Below, in pieces: positions 51,475 to 60,769 of a stretch of DNA of 64,000 bases. The number at the start of each line of letters is the position of its first letter. Positions within the stretch are counted from its first letter, which is position 1. Position numbers and translations under genes: made by a program. The notes under the pieces are model-generated. The model searched no databases. It saw nothing but the letters and a program-made list of their open reading frames with translations, and had not been told where the DNA came from. The DNA is from Neptunicoccus cionae (GTDB lineage Bacteria > Pseudomonadota > Alphaproteobacteria > Rhodobacterales > Rhodobacteraceae): contig NZ_BMKA01000002.1 of NCBI RefSeq assembly GCF_014643735.1, positions 620,001-684,000 on the forward strand, in the 5' to 3' direction.

Positions 51475-52233
51475 ATGAACGCCCCGCAGCCGAACGCCAC
51501 CAATATGGATCACTGGGACGCCCGCGTAGATCTCGCCGCCGCCTTTCGCTGGACAGAGCGGCTGAATTTCCACGAGGCCGTGGCGAACCATTTCTCCTAT
51601 GCCGTGAACGACGATGGCACACAGTTTCTGATGAACCCCAACCAGATGCATTTCGCACGGATCAAGGCAAGCGACCTTCTGCTGCTGGATGCCAACGACC
51701 CCGATGTGCTGTCCAAACCGGGCGCACCGGACCCGACCGCATGGGGCCTGCACGGTGCCTTGCACCGCCACTGCCCCCACGCCCGCTGCGCCATGCACGT
51801 CCATTCCGTCCACGCAACGGTGCTGGCCAGCCTAAAAGACAGCCGCCTGCTGCCGATTGATCAAAACACCGCGACGTTCTTCAACCGCTATGTGATTGAC
51901 GACAACTACGGCGGTCTGGCCTTTGAGGAAGAGGGCGAACGCTGCGCGCAGCTGTTCAGCGACCCCAAAGTCAAAGTGATGATCATGGGCAATCACGGGG
52001 TGATGATCATTGGCGACACAGTCGCGGATACATTTAACCGCCTGTACTATTTCGAACGCTCTGCGGAGACCTATATCCGAGCGTTGCAAACAGGTCAGGA
52101 ACTGCGGGTGCTATCCGATGAAATCGCAGAAAAAACCGCGCGGGAGCTGGAAGATTATCCCGAGCAAGCGGATCGCCACTTGGAAGAACTGAAGCTAATC
52201 CTTGATGAGGAAGGCTCCACCTACGCGGGCTAG
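51475..52233 (+). CDS. Class II aldolase/adducin-domain protein
   Basis: 252 aa from the ATG at 51475. The class II aldolase fold shows EAVANHFSYAV, the zinc-binding MHVHSVHATVLASL (two His), and the distal His in MIMGNHGVMIIGDTVADTFNRLYYFER. Relatives act as fuculose-phosphate aldolases or as non-aldolase enzymes; the E near the first zinc motif usually needed for aldol cleavage cannot be confirmed by eye. Located after the nitrogen operon and convergent with the GlxA-type regulator; the stop codons share CTAG. Confidence 0.85.
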   Translation: MNAPQPNATNMDHWDARVDLAAAFRWTERLNFHEAVANHFSYAVNDDGTQFLMNPNQMHFARIKASDLLLLDANDPDVLSKPGAPDPTAWGLHGALHRHCPHARCAMHVHSVHATVLASLKDSRLLPIDQNTATFFNRYVIDDNYGGLAFEEEGERCAQLFSDPKVKVMIMGNHGVMIIGDTVADTFNRLYYFERSAETYIRALQTGQELRVLSDEIAEKTARELEDYPEQADRHLEELKLILDEEGSTYAG

Positions 52234-53180
52234 GCCGTTTTGCCCTCCCCTGCGCGCAAGGCTCGGGGGGAGGTGTCAAACTCTATCCGAAACGCCCGTG
52301 TCATGGCAGTGGCGTCACGGTACCCACACCGCACGGCGATTTCCGCGATGCCCAGTTCGGTATCCTGAACCAGATTACGGGCCACCACCATCCGCTGACG
52401 CCGGTAAACCTGCTGCGGCGTCGCGCCAAGCGCGGCCTTCACTCGCGCCTCAAGTGTTTTTTGCGAAACCCCGAGCCGCCGCGCCAGTTCCTTAACCGTC
52501 AACGGGCTTTCCACATGGGCCTGCATCAGGTCAAGCGCCCGCCCCACCAGCCGGTCCCGCGCCCGCCCAAACCCGCTCTCGGCGCGGGCATCAGACATGA
52601 ACAGGGTCGCCACATCTTGACGCAGCGCCTCTCCATGTGTCGCACCAATTAGATGCATCGCCAGATCAAAGGCCGCAATCGCCCCCGTGCAGGTGATCCG
52701 GTCCCCGTCAATCACATAACGCTCCCGCAGGACGTCTATATCGGGGAAGGTTTCGGCAAAAGCATCCAGTTCTTCCCAATGGATCGTCGCCCGCCGCCCC
52801 TGCAACAAACCCGCTACGGCCATCAGCCACGCGCCAGTGTCAAATCCCGCGATTTTGTCAAACCTGATCGCCGCCGCCCGCAACCCGACCCGCGTGGCCG
52901 CACCCGTGTGGCTGTGATGGGCATAACTTGGCATCACAAAAAGCATATCCCCGTCGCTGCCCTCAAGCCGCCCCTGTGGAGTAATCTGCAATCCGCTGGA
53001 ACTAGTGACAGGCGCTCCGTCAAGCGACAGGAACCGCCAGTCGAACAGCGACGCCCCTGCCAGATCATTGGCCGCGCGCAGCGGTTCGATGGCATTGGCA
53101 AGACAATGGTTCGAGAAATGATCAAACAGAAGCACACCGACCCGTAGCCCGCCAGAGGATGATTTTTTCCAATCCGGCAT
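52230..53180 (-). CDS. GlxA-family AraC-type regulator
   Basis: 316 aa from the ATG at 53180. DJ-1/PfpI-like domain (RVGVLLFDHFSNHCLANAIEPLRAANDLAGASLFDWRFLS...IAGFDTGAWLMAVAGLL) followed by an AraC DNA-binding domain (SPLTVKELARRLGVSQKTLEARVKAALGATPQQVYRRQRMVVARNLVQDTELGIAEIAVRCGYRDATAMTRAFRIEFDTSPRALR). In relatives such as CdhR and GbdR this architecture regulates carnitine and glycine-betaine catabolism, which matches the CaiD-like gene downstream of the divergent unit. Only 74 bp separates it from the acyl-CoA dehydrogenase start. Confidence 0.88.
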   Translation of the reverse strand: MPDWKKSSSGGLRVGVLLFDHFSNHCLANAIEPLRAANDLAGASLFDWRFLSLDGAPVTSSSGLQITPQGRLEGSDGDMLFVMPSYAHHSHTGAATRVGLRAAAIRFDKIAGFDTGAWLMAVAGLLQGRRATIHWEELDAFAETFPDIDVLRERYVIDGDRITCTGAIAAFDLAMHLIGATHGEALRQDVATLFMSDARAESGFGRARDRLVGRALDLMQAHVESPLTVKELARRLGVSQKTLEARVKAALGATPQQVYRRQRMVVARNLVQDTELGIAEIAVRCGYRDATAMTRAFRIEFDTSPRALRAGEGKTA

Positions 53181-53254
53181 GGTCAAGGCATACTTGTGCA
53201 AGGTCTGTTTTGGCAAGGCCCATAGACTCGGGGCAACATCAAAAGGATTCCGAC

Positions 53255-54415
53255 ATGCAATACGGCCTGACCGAAGAACAGGAAATGATCGCCTCCACCG
53301 TGCGGTCTTTCGTTGAAAAAGAGATTTATCCCCACGAAGAACTGGTCGAACGCACTGGCGAAGTCCCCATGGAAATCGCGGATGAAATCAAGCGCAAGAC
53401 GCTGGAATTGGGGTTTTATGGTTGTAACTTTCCTGAAGAAGTCGGTGGCGCAGGCCTGAACCACCGCGAATTTGCGTTGGTGGAGCGGGAACTGGGGCGT
53501 GGTTCTATGGCGCTAAACCACTTCTTCGGCCGCCCGCAGAACATCCTGATGGCCTGCAACGCCGAACAGCGGGAGCGGTACCTGATGCCTGCCATGCGCG
53601 GCGAACGGATGGACGCGCTGGCCATGACCGAGCCAGGTGCAGGATCGGACGTGCGTGGCATGAAATGTTCCGCCGTACGCGATGGGGGCGACTGGGTTGT
53701 GAACGGGACCAAACACTTCATTTCTGGCGCGGATCACGCAGATTTCATCATCGTCTTCATCGCCACCGGCGAAGACGACACACCGAAGGGCCCGAAGAAA
53801 CGGATCACCACCTTCCTTGTGGATCGCGGCACACCCGGTTTTACCATCCGCGACGGCTATAAATCTGTCTCCCATCGCGGCTACAAGAATATGATCCTAG
53901 AATTTGACGATTGCCGCCTGCCAGACGCACAAGTGCTTGGCGAGGTTGATGGCGGCTTTGAAGTCATGAACGAGTGGCTTTACGCCACACGGATCACAGT
54001 GGCCACCATGTCCGTTGGCCGCGCCCGCCGAGTGTTTGACTACGCGCTGAATTACGCCGCCGAGCGGGAACAGTTCGGCCAGCCCATCGGCAAGTTCCAA
54101 GGCGTCAGTTTCCAGATCGCCGATATGATCACCGAAATCGACGCCGCCGACCTGCTGACCCTTGCAGCCGCGGACCGGTTGGACAAAGGACTGCCCGCCA
54201 ACCGTGAAATCGCCAGCGCAAAGCTTTACGCTTCTGAAATGCTATCCCGAGTCACGGACACAGCAATCCAGATCCACGGCGGCATGGGCCTGATGGACGA
54301 CTACCCGCTGGAACGGTTCTGGCGCGATGCCCGTGTGGAACGGATCTGGGACGGCACCTCCGAAATCCAGCGCCACATCATCAGCCGCGAGCTTTTGCGC
54401 GCATTGGGCGCGTAG
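53255..54415 (+). CDS. Acyl-CoA dehydrogenase
   Basis: 386 aa. FAD-dependent oxidation of an acyl-CoA to enoyl-CoA. MQYGLTEEQEMIASTVRSFVEKEI at the N-terminus, AMTEPGAGSDVRGM (FAD/substrate region), GFTIRDGYKSVSHRGY, GGFEVMNEWLYATRI, GGMGLMDDYPLERFWRDARVERIWDGTSEIQRHII, the last carrying the Glu that is the usual catalytic base position. A CaiA/CaiD-like pathway context is likely. It precedes a repeat-flanked gap and the CoA ligase. The ATG at 53255 is preferred over upstream open codons because the fold starts there. Confidence 0.9.
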   Translation: MQYGLTEEQEMIASTVRSFVEKEIYPHEELVERTGEVPMEIADEIKRKTLELGFYGCNFPEEVGGAGLNHREFALVERELGRGSMALNHFFGRPQNILMACNAEQRERYLMPAMRGERMDALAMTEPGAGSDVRGMKCSAVRDGGDWVVNGTKHFISGADHADFIIVFIATGEDDTPKGPKKRITTFLVDRGTPGFTIRDGYKSVSHRGYKNMILEFDDCRLPDAQVLGEVDGGFEVMNEWLYATRITVATMSVGRARRVFDYALNYAAEREQFGQPIGKFQGVSFQIADMITEIDAADLLTLAAADRLDKGLPANREIASAKLYASEMLSRVTDTAIQIHGGMGLMDDYPLERFWRDARVERIWDGTSEIQRHIISRELLRALGA

Positions 54416-54420
54416 GCCAT

Positions 54421-54458
54421 GCGCTCCGCGCGGGGGTATTTCAGGCCAGAAGAAGGGC
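54421..54458 (+). repeat. Dispersed repeat, GC-box plus TATTT type (copy 3)
   Basis: GCGCTCCGCGCGGGGGTATT then TCAGGCCAGAAGAAGGGCG, 5 bp after the acyl-CoA dehydrogenase stop. The GCCAGAAGAAG tail recurs, inverted, at 54581-54616. Confidence 0.65.
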
Positions 54459-54580
54459 GCGGCGGGGTGGAAACAGCCCCCTGCGCCTTTGACAGCGGCA
54501 GAGGGCCTTCTCCTGGCGCGGTCATCGGCTTCCCAGCCTGTACCGCAAACCTGTTAAAGCCGATTCCCGTTAACAAATCC

Positions 54581-54616
54581 TTGCTTCTTCTGGCGAAAAA
54601 TATCCTCGCCGAAGGC
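54581..54616 (-). repeat. Dispersed repeat, GC-box plus TATTT type (copy 4)
   Basis: On the minus strand GCCTTCGGCGAGGATATTTT then TCGCCAGAAGAAGCAA. It stands inverted to the copy at 54421, 160 bp away, and 32 bp before the CoA-ligase start. Confidence 0.65.
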
Positions 54617-54648
54617 TGTAAAACTTTTAGCCCGAGGCTCCCGGCGTC

Positions 54649-56727
54649 ATGATACTACAAAGACTCTTTTCCCCGAAATCCATTGCCATCATCGGTGGCG
54701 GTGCCTGGTGCGAAGCGGTGGCAGATCAGGCGCAGCGTTTGGGCTTCCAGGGGGCGATTTATCCTGTCCATCCCAAAGGCAAGCCCCTTGGTGGGCTGGC
54801 GAGTTACACCAGTCTTCAGGATTTGCCCGAACCACCGGACGCCTGCTTTATCGGGGTCAACCGCCATGCAACGCTTGATATTGTAGCGGAGCTTTCTGCC
54901 TTAGATGCCGGCGGAGCCATTTGCTTTGCCTCGGGGTTTTCCGAAGCGGATCATGAAGATGCGGCGGGGTCTGATCTACAGGCACAACTTGTTGCGGCAG
55001 CGGGACGAATGCCGGTACTCGGGCCGAATTGCTACGGGATGATAAACTACCTCGACAGTGCGATCTTGTGGCCGGACCAGCATGGCGGCGGGCCGGTGGA
55101 CAGCGGCGTGGCGATTGTCATGCAATCGTCCAACATGGCGGTGAACATCACCATGCAGCAACGCGGCCTGCCCGTGGCGGCTGTGGCCTGTGCGGGAAAT
55201 CAGGCGCAAACCGGCATGGCCGAGATCGGCGCGCATTTTCTAGAAGATCCACGGATCACCGCCCTTGGCCTGCATATCGAAGGGTTTAATGACATCCGCG
55301 CCTATGAAGCGCTGGCGCAAAGGGCAGCGGCCTTGGGCAAGCCGATTGTAGCGCTGAAGGTGGGCAAGTCCGATCAGGCCAAAGCCGCAACCATTTCGCA
55401 CACGGCCTCGCTCGCTGGTGAAGACGCAGGGGCCACCGCGCTGTTAAAGCGTCTTAATATCGCGCGGGTGGACAGCCTGCCGGCCTTTCTTGAGACCTTG
55501 AAGTTGCTGCACTTCACAGGCCCGCTGCCCTGTGCCGACATCGCGTCGATCAGCTGTTCGGGCGGCGAGGCGAGCCTTGCGGCAGACACTGCCCACGGTA
55601 CGCCTGTCAGCTTTCCGCCTTTGACAAAAAGCCAGACCAAAAACCTGCGCGCGGCTTTGGGGCCGATGGTCGCGCTGGCCAATCCGCTGGACTACCACAC
55701 CTATATCTGGCGCGATACGCAAGCTATGGCCAAGGCTTGGGGCGCGATGATGGAACCGCATCTGGCGTTAACCCTTCTGGTGGTGGATTTCCCCCGTGCG
55801 GACAAATGTTCGGATGCAGATTGGGACTGCGCCATTGATGCTGCTGGACTGGCCAAGGCACAAACCGGCGCGGCCGTCGCGGTCGTGACCACCCTGCCGG
55901 AAAACCTGTCGGAAACGATCGCGGCGCGATTGGTGGCAAAAGGTGTGATCCCGATGCTTGGCCTGCGGGAAACAGTAGAGGCTGTTGCCGCGGCGGCGAG
56001 CTATGCCCTGCCTTCTGACCAGCCGGTTCTGCTGCCGACAGCCTCTGCGGTGGCACATACCTTGACCGAGGCCGAGGCCAAACAGGCGCTAAAAGATCAC
56101 GGGTTGCGCATTCCAAAGGCGTTACAAGCGCGTTCCTGCGACGAAGCGGCGGCGCAGGCCGAGACGATCGGCTTTCCAGTGGTGCTGAAAGGCGTGGGTA
56201 TCGCCCATAAATCCGAAGCGGGCGCAGTGGCGTTGAACCTGACTGACGCGGCCTCTGTGCGCGGGGCCGCAGATGCGATGCCGTGCGACAGTTTTCTGGT
56301 GGAAGAAATGGTCACTGGCACCGTGGCCGAACTGCTGGTCGGAGTGGTCAAGGATCCTGCCCACGGGTTTGTCCTGACCCTTGGTGCGGGGGGGATTTTG
56401 ACCGAACTTCTGGAAGACAGCGCTTCCCTGCTGATCCCGTCCACACGGGCGGAAATGGCCGAAGCACTCGACACCCTCAAGATCAGTAAAATGCTGCGCG
56501 GTTTCCGCAATGCGCCTGCTGCGGATATGACCGCGCTTTTAGATGCGGTGGAGGCGGTTCAGAACTACGTGCTTGCCAATGCGCAAGGCTTGGAAGAAGT
56601 TGAAATCAACCCGTTGATCTGTACGCCCACCGATGCCATCGCTGCTGATGCCCTGCTGCGCCGGCAGGTTTGCACGGCGACAGACAATACGACACAGACA
56701 CAAACAGACGAGAAGGCCCTGACATGA
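54649..56727 (+). CDS. ADP-forming acyl-CoA synthetase-like protein
   Basis: 692 aa. CoA-binding domain (about 1-130, SPKSIAIIGGGAW...), two succinyl-CoA-synthetase-like domains, the phosphohistidine segment ATISHTASLAGEDA, and a C-terminal ATP-grasp domain (LTEAEAKQALKDHGLRIPKALQARS, FPVVLKGVGIAHKSEAGAVALNL, EVEINPLICTP). This is the fused NDP-forming acetyl/acyl-CoA synthetase family. In this operon it would activate the carboxylate substrate (instead of the CaiB/CaiC of enterobacteria). ATGA overlap with the hydratase gene. Confidence 0.88.
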   Translation: MILQRLFSPKSIAIIGGGAWCEAVADQAQRLGFQGAIYPVHPKGKPLGGLASYTSLQDLPEPPDACFIGVNRHATLDIVAELSALDAGGAICFASGFSEADHEDAAGSDLQAQLVAAAGRMPVLGPNCYGMINYLDSAILWPDQHGGGPVDSGVAIVMQSSNMAVNITMQQRGLPVAAVACAGNQAQTGMAEIGAHFLEDPRITALGLHIEGFNDIRAYEALAQRAAALGKPIVALKVGKSDQAKAATISHTASLAGEDAGATALLKRLNIARVDSLPAFLETLKLLHFTGPLPCADIASISCSGGEASLAADTAHGTPVSFPPLTKSQTKNLRAALGPMVALANPLDYHTYIWRDTQAMAKAWGAMMEPHLALTLLVVDFPRADKCSDADWDCAIDAAGLAKAQTGAAVAVVTTLPENLSETIAARLVAKGVIPMLGLRETVEAVAAAASYALPSDQPVLLPTASAVAHTLTEAEAKQALKDHGLRIPKALQARSCDEAAAQAETIGFPVVLKGVGIAHKSEAGAVALNLTDAASVRGAADAMPCDSFLVEEMVTGTVAELLVGVVKDPAHGFVLTLGAGGILTELLEDSASLLIPSTRAEMAEALDTLKISKMLRGFRNAPAADMTALLDAVEAVQNYVLANAQGLEEVEINPLICTPTDAIAADALLRRQVCTATDNTTQTQTDEKALT

Positions 56728-57506
56728 CAGACCCGATTAAAACACGCCGCGAAGGTGGCATTTTGGAAGTGACGCTCGACCGCCCCAAGGCCAACGCGAT
56801 TGATCTGGCCACCAGCCGGATCATGGGCGAGGTCTTTGCAGACTTCCGCGATGATCCGGAATTGCGCGTGGCGATTATCACCGGCGGTGGCGAGAAATTC
56901 TTCTGCCCTGGCTGGGATCTGAAAGCCGCCGCTGACGGGGACGCCGTTGATGGAAACTACGGTGTCGGCGGGTTTGGTGGCCTGCAAGAGTTGCGCGGGA
57001 TGAACAAGCCGGTCATCGCTGCTGTGAACGGTATTTGCTGTGGCGGCGGGCTGGAACTGGCGCTGTCGGCAGATATCATTCTGGCGGCGGATCATGCCTC
57101 ATTTGCCCTGCCGGAAATCCGCTCCGGCACTGTTGCAGACGCGGCAAGCATCAAACTGCCCAAGCGCATTCCCTATCACATCGCGATGGAAATGTTGCTG
57201 ACTGGTCGCTGGCTGGATGCCGAGGAAGCGCATCGCTGGGGGTTCGTGAACCAGATACATTCGGGCGGTGATCTGTTGGAGAAAGCGTGGGATATGGCCC
57301 GAATGCTCGAAAGCGGTCCGCCACTGGTTTATGCCGCCATCAAAGAAGTCGTGCGCGATGCCGAGGACAGCAAGTTTCAGGATGCCATGTCGCGGATCAC
57401 CCAGCGCCAGCTTGAAAGCGTCGACAAGCTTTATTCTTCAGAGGACCAATTGGAAGGCGCCCGCGCCTTTGCCGAAGGGCGTGATCCGGTCTGGAAAGGC
57501 CGATAA
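56724..57506 (+). CDS. Enoyl-CoA hydratase, closely CaiD-like
   Basis: 260 aa (E. coli carnitinyl-CoA dehydratase CaiD is 261). Sequence memory of CaiD gives strong resemblance: LEVTLDRPKANAID, GEKFFCPGWDLKAAADG, the oxyanion/catalytic region GGGLELALSAD with Glu111, ALPEIRSGTV with Glu131, and the identical ending RDPVWKGR. Crotonase family, hydrates/dehydrates a CoA thioester. The start is the ATG overlapping the ligase stop. The closeness to CaiD suggests a trimethylammonium or similar hydroxylated acyl-CoA substrate, not proven. Confidence 0.9.
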   Translation: MTDPIKTRREGGILEVTLDRPKANAIDLATSRIMGEVFADFRDDPELRVAIITGGGEKFFCPGWDLKAAADGDAVDGNYGVGGFGGLQELRGMNKPVIAAVNGICCGGGLELALSADIILAADHASFALPEIRSGTVADAASIKLPKRIPYHIAMEMLLTGRWLDAEEAHRWGFVNQIHSGGDLLEKAWDMARMLESGPPLVYAAIKEVVRDAEDSKFQDAMSRITQRQLESVDKLYSSEDQLEGARAFAEGRDPVWKGR

Positions 57507-57581
57507 CCGCGACAAGTACACCCCTAGCAAACAGGACCACGCCCTACCTATCATTCCAGACATAACATTTAAGGACATACC

Positions 57582-58982
57582 ATGCTGACAGATAAAGGCC
57601 AGAACGATGCAGAAGCCCATTTGCGCGCTTTGGATCAACGCCACACGCTCCACCCGTGGACCCATTTCGACAGTTTCGAAAGGGAAGGTGCCATGGTCGT
57701 GGAGAGCGGCGAAGGCTGTTATCTGAAAGACGCCAACGGCAAATCCTATCTGGATGCGGTGGGCGGCATGTGGTGTACCAACATCGGTCTGGGCCGCAAG
57801 GAAATGGCGCAGACCATTGCCGAGCAGGTGGAAAAACTGGCTTATTCATCGACGTTCGTGGATATGACCAACGGTCCGAGCGCGCTGCTGGCAGAAAAGC
57901 TGGCCAGCCTGACACCGGGTGATCTGAACCGGATGCATTTTACCACCGGCGGCTCTACGGCGGTGGATTCAGCCTATCGGCTGGTGGGGTTTTATAACTA
58001 CTGTCGTGGCAAGCCGGAAAAGACCCATATCATCGCACGGGATCAAGCCTATCACGGGTCTACTTTTGTCACCATGTCCATCGGTAACAAGGCCGCCGAT
58101 AAGGTGACGGAGTTCCAATATCTGCGGGACGGCATCCATCATATTTCGGCGCCGCACCACTACCGCGCGGAGGGTAATCCGTCCGAGGAAAACTTTACAG
58201 ACCAGTTGATCGCCGAATTTGAAGCCAAGATCGCAGAGATTGGCGCGGATAAGGTCGGGGCGTTCTTTGCAGAACCGATCCAAGCCTCCGGCGGTGTGCT
58301 TGTGCCGCCCAAGGGCTATCTGAAACGGATGTGGGAGGTTTGTCAGAAGCACGACATCCTGTTCCTCGCGGATGAAGTCGTCACCGCCTTCGGACGGCTT
58401 GGCCATTTCTTTGCCAGTGAGGACGAATTTGGCGTTGTGCCTGACATTATCACCACAGCCAAAGGTCTGTCGTCAGGCTATCTGCCGATGGGCGCGATGA
58501 TCTATTCGGATCGCATCCACGATGTGATTTCCCAAGGTGACGAAAACCGATGGTTCACCAGTGGCTATACCTACAGCGGCCATCCGGTTTGCTGTGCGGC
58601 GGCGCTGAAAAACATCGAGATCATGGAGCGTGAGGACCTCATGCAGAACGCGACCGAAGTGGGCGCGTATTTTGAGGAACAGCTTAACACGCTGAACGAT
58701 CTGGAGATTGTCGGCAACGTGCGCGGGCGCAAGCTGATGATGTGCGTGGAGAACGTCAAGGACAAGGCCAGCAAGGAACTGTTCCCTGACGAAGTGGACA
58801 TCGGCAAGCGGATCGCGATCACGGCAGAAGGGCTTGGCCTGCTGGTGCGCCCGATCGGTCATCTGAACGTGATGTCACCGCCCCTGACCCTGACCCGCAA
58901 GGATGTGGATTTTCTGGTAGAGACCTTGCGGGCCTCTATCGTAGAAGTCACAAAACAACTGCGCGCAGAGGGGCATCTGTAG
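57582..58982 (+). CDS. Class III (omega-type) aminotransferase
   Basis: 466 aa. PLP fold type I, class III: HPWTHFDSFEREGAMVVESGEGCYLKDANGKSYLDAVGGMWCTNIGLG, the cofactor lysine K294 in IITTAKGLSSGYLPMGA, and the LFLADEVVTAFGRLG Asp that pairs with the pyridine nitrogen. Relatives include taurine- and putrescine/spermidine-pyruvate transaminases (SpuC-like). It lies between the CoA-pathway genes and a polyamine-type importer, suggesting that the imported substrate carries an amine that is removed. Specific donor unknown. RBS AAGGAC. Confidence 0.9.
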   Translation: MLTDKGQNDAEAHLRALDQRHTLHPWTHFDSFEREGAMVVESGEGCYLKDANGKSYLDAVGGMWCTNIGLGRKEMAQTIAEQVEKLAYSSTFVDMTNGPSALLAEKLASLTPGDLNRMHFTTGGSTAVDSAYRLVGFYNYCRGKPEKTHIIARDQAYHGSTFVTMSIGNKAADKVTEFQYLRDGIHHISAPHHYRAEGNPSEENFTDQLIAEFEAKIAEIGADKVGAFFAEPIQASGGVLVPPKGYLKRMWEVCQKHDILFLADEVVTAFGRLGHFFASEDEFGVVPDIITTAKGLSSGYLPMGAMIYSDRIHDVISQGDENRWFTSGYTYSGHPVCCAAALKNIEIMEREDLMQNATEVGAYFEEQLNTLNDLEIVGNVRGRKLMMCVENVKDKASKELFPDEVDIGKRIAITAEGLGLLVRPIGHLNVMSPPLTLTRKDVDFLVETLRASIVEVTKQLRAEGHL

Positions 58983-59084
58983 CGTTTTCGCTTGCTCTGG
59001 ACCGAATTTCGACGTTCCAATAGAACGAAGCAAAAGGGACAAAATGCGAAGTGGTTACAATCGAATGAACCTAGGCTCGATCGC

Positions 59085-59963
59085 ATGAGCGGGTTTGCCA
59101 AATGGCGCCGCTCGGAGGAAGCTTCGGGCTGGCTGCTGGTCAGCCCCACGCTGGTCTATTCCATCCTGCTGCTGGCGGCACCACTCGCGATGGTGATCGC
59201 CCTCAGCTTCTGGACGCAGGACTATCTCGACCTTGATAAAACCTTCACGCTAAAAAACTATATAGAGGCGTGGTCAGAACCGATCTACCAGACACTGATG
59301 GCACGGTCCCTGAAAATCTCCGCGTTCGTTACGGCGCTGACAATTCTGCTGGCCTTTCCAGTCGCCTATTACGTCAGCTTCTACGTCCCACAAAAACGTA
59401 AACCGCTGTGGATCTTTCTGATCACCATTCCGTTTTGGACAAGCTACCTGATGCGGATTTTTCTGTGGAAGGTGATCCTCGGGTATAATGGTGTGGTGAA
59501 CGGATCGCTGCTGGGATTGGGGGTGATCGAACAGCCGCTGTCCTTTATCCTGTACAATCAAAACGCCGTGGTTGTGACGCTGGCCCACGCTTGGGTGCCT
59601 TTTGCGATCCTGCCGATCTTTGTCGCGTTGGAAAAAATCGACCGCTCCCTGCTGGAAGCCGCCGAAGATCTGGGCGACGGTCCGCTGCGCCGCTTTATCC
59701 GTGTTACCCTACCGCTGGCGATGCCCGGCGTGGTGGCGGCGACGGTAATTGTGTTCATCCCCACCATCGGCGATTACGTCACGCCGCGACTGGTGGGCGG
59801 GCCAAACGGATTGATGATTTCCAACATGATTGAATTGCAGTTCAAAAAGGCCAACAACGCCCCCTTGGGCGCGGCACTGGCGCTTTCGGCCATGTTCCTT
59901 GTCTCTGTGGTGTCGCTGGTCTTTGTGTGGATGAACCGCAAATATCTGGTGGGGCAGAAATGA
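59085..59963 (+). CDS. Polyamine/betaine-type ABC importer permease, PotB-like
   Basis: 292 aa with six membrane helices. The coupling-loop region LLEAAEDLGDGPLRRFIRVTLPLAMPGVVAATVIVFIPTIGDYV matches the EAA-motif of PotB. The start is the ATG at 59085; a further 31 codons are open upstream but lack similarity. About 100 bp separates it from the aminotransferase gene, with no terminator seen, so it may belong to the same operon. Confidence 0.9.
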   Translation: MSGFAKWRRSEEASGWLLVSPTLVYSILLLAAPLAMVIALSFWTQDYLDLDKTFTLKNYIEAWSEPIYQTLMARSLKISAFVTALTILLAFPVAYYVSFYVPQKRKPLWIFLITIPFWTSYLMRIFLWKVILGYNGVVNGSLLGLGVIEQPLSFILYNQNAVVVTLAHAWVPFAILPIFVALEKIDRSLLEAAEDLGDGPLRRFIRVTLPLAMPGVVAATVIVFIPTIGDYVTPRLVGGPNGLMISNMIELQFKKANNAPLGAALALSAMFLVSVVSLVFVWMNRKYLVGQK

Positions 59964-60769
59964 AATCTGGTACATGGTTCAAACTTTATATCGGTGTGTT
60001 TCTGATCTTTCTGTATGCCCCTGCCCTTTTGCTGCCGGTGTTTGCATTTAATGACAGCTCGATCGTGTCCTTCCCGCTGAAAGGCTTTACGCTGAACTGG
60101 TTCAATGTGCTTTGGGAAACCGAAGCGCTGCACACGGCGACCAAGAACAGTCTGCTGATCGCTGTTAGCACCGCCATTATCGCGACGAGCCTTGGCATTC
60201 TGGCGGCGCGCGCGTCGTCCCGTTACAAGTTTCGCGGACAAAAAGCCGTGATGGGCTTTATCATGGTCCCGCTGGTGCTGCCCGAGATTATCGTCGGGGT
60301 GTCGCTGCTGGTGGTGATCCTGCAAATGGGGTTTGACCTGTCGCTCTGGACGATTGTGCTGGGTCATGTGCTGATCTGCACGCCGTTTTGCGTGGCGATC
60401 CTGTCGTCTGCCTTCCTGAGCCTTGATCAAAGCCTTGAAGAAGCTTCCTTCGATCTGGGGCGAAGCAAACTGGCGACCTTCTGGCTGGTGACAATGCCAC
60501 TGGTGCTGCCCGGCGTGGTCTCTGCGATGCTGATTTCTTTCACCATATCGCTCGATGAATTTATCATCGCCTTCTTTCTGGCCGGAACCGAACCCACATT
60601 ACCGGTCTATATCTGGGGGCAGTTACGCTTTCCCCAAAAGCTGCCCAGCCTGATGGCCCTTGGCACGATCCTTCTGATCCTGTCCCTAACCCTGCTGGCC
60701 ACCGCCGAATATTTCCGCCGCCGTAGCGCAAGAAAAACAGGCATTGAAGATGCCGGAGGATTCCTATGA
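59960..60769 (+). CDS. Polyamine/betaine-type ABC importer permease, PotC-like
   Basis: 269 aa, six hydrophobic helices. LFLIFLYAPALLLPVFAFNDS and QSLEEASFDLGRSKLATFWLVTMPLVLPGVVSAMLISFTISLDEFIIAFFLAG match PotC. It overlaps the PotB-like gene by ATGA and is followed by an ATGA overlap with the ATPase. The two permeases form the heterodimer of the importer. Confidence 0.9.
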   Translation: MKSGTWFKLYIGVFLIFLYAPALLLPVFAFNDSSIVSFPLKGFTLNWFNVLWETEALHTATKNSLLIAVSTAIIATSLGILAARASSRYKFRGQKAVMGFIMVPLVLPEIIVGVSLLVVILQMGFDLSLWTIVLGHVLICTPFCVAILSSAFLSLDQSLEEASFDLGRSKLATFWLVTMPLVLPGVVSAMLISFTISLDEFIIAFFLAGTEPTLPVYIWGQLRFPQKLPSLMALGTILLILSLTLLATAEYFRRRSARKTGIEDAGGFL

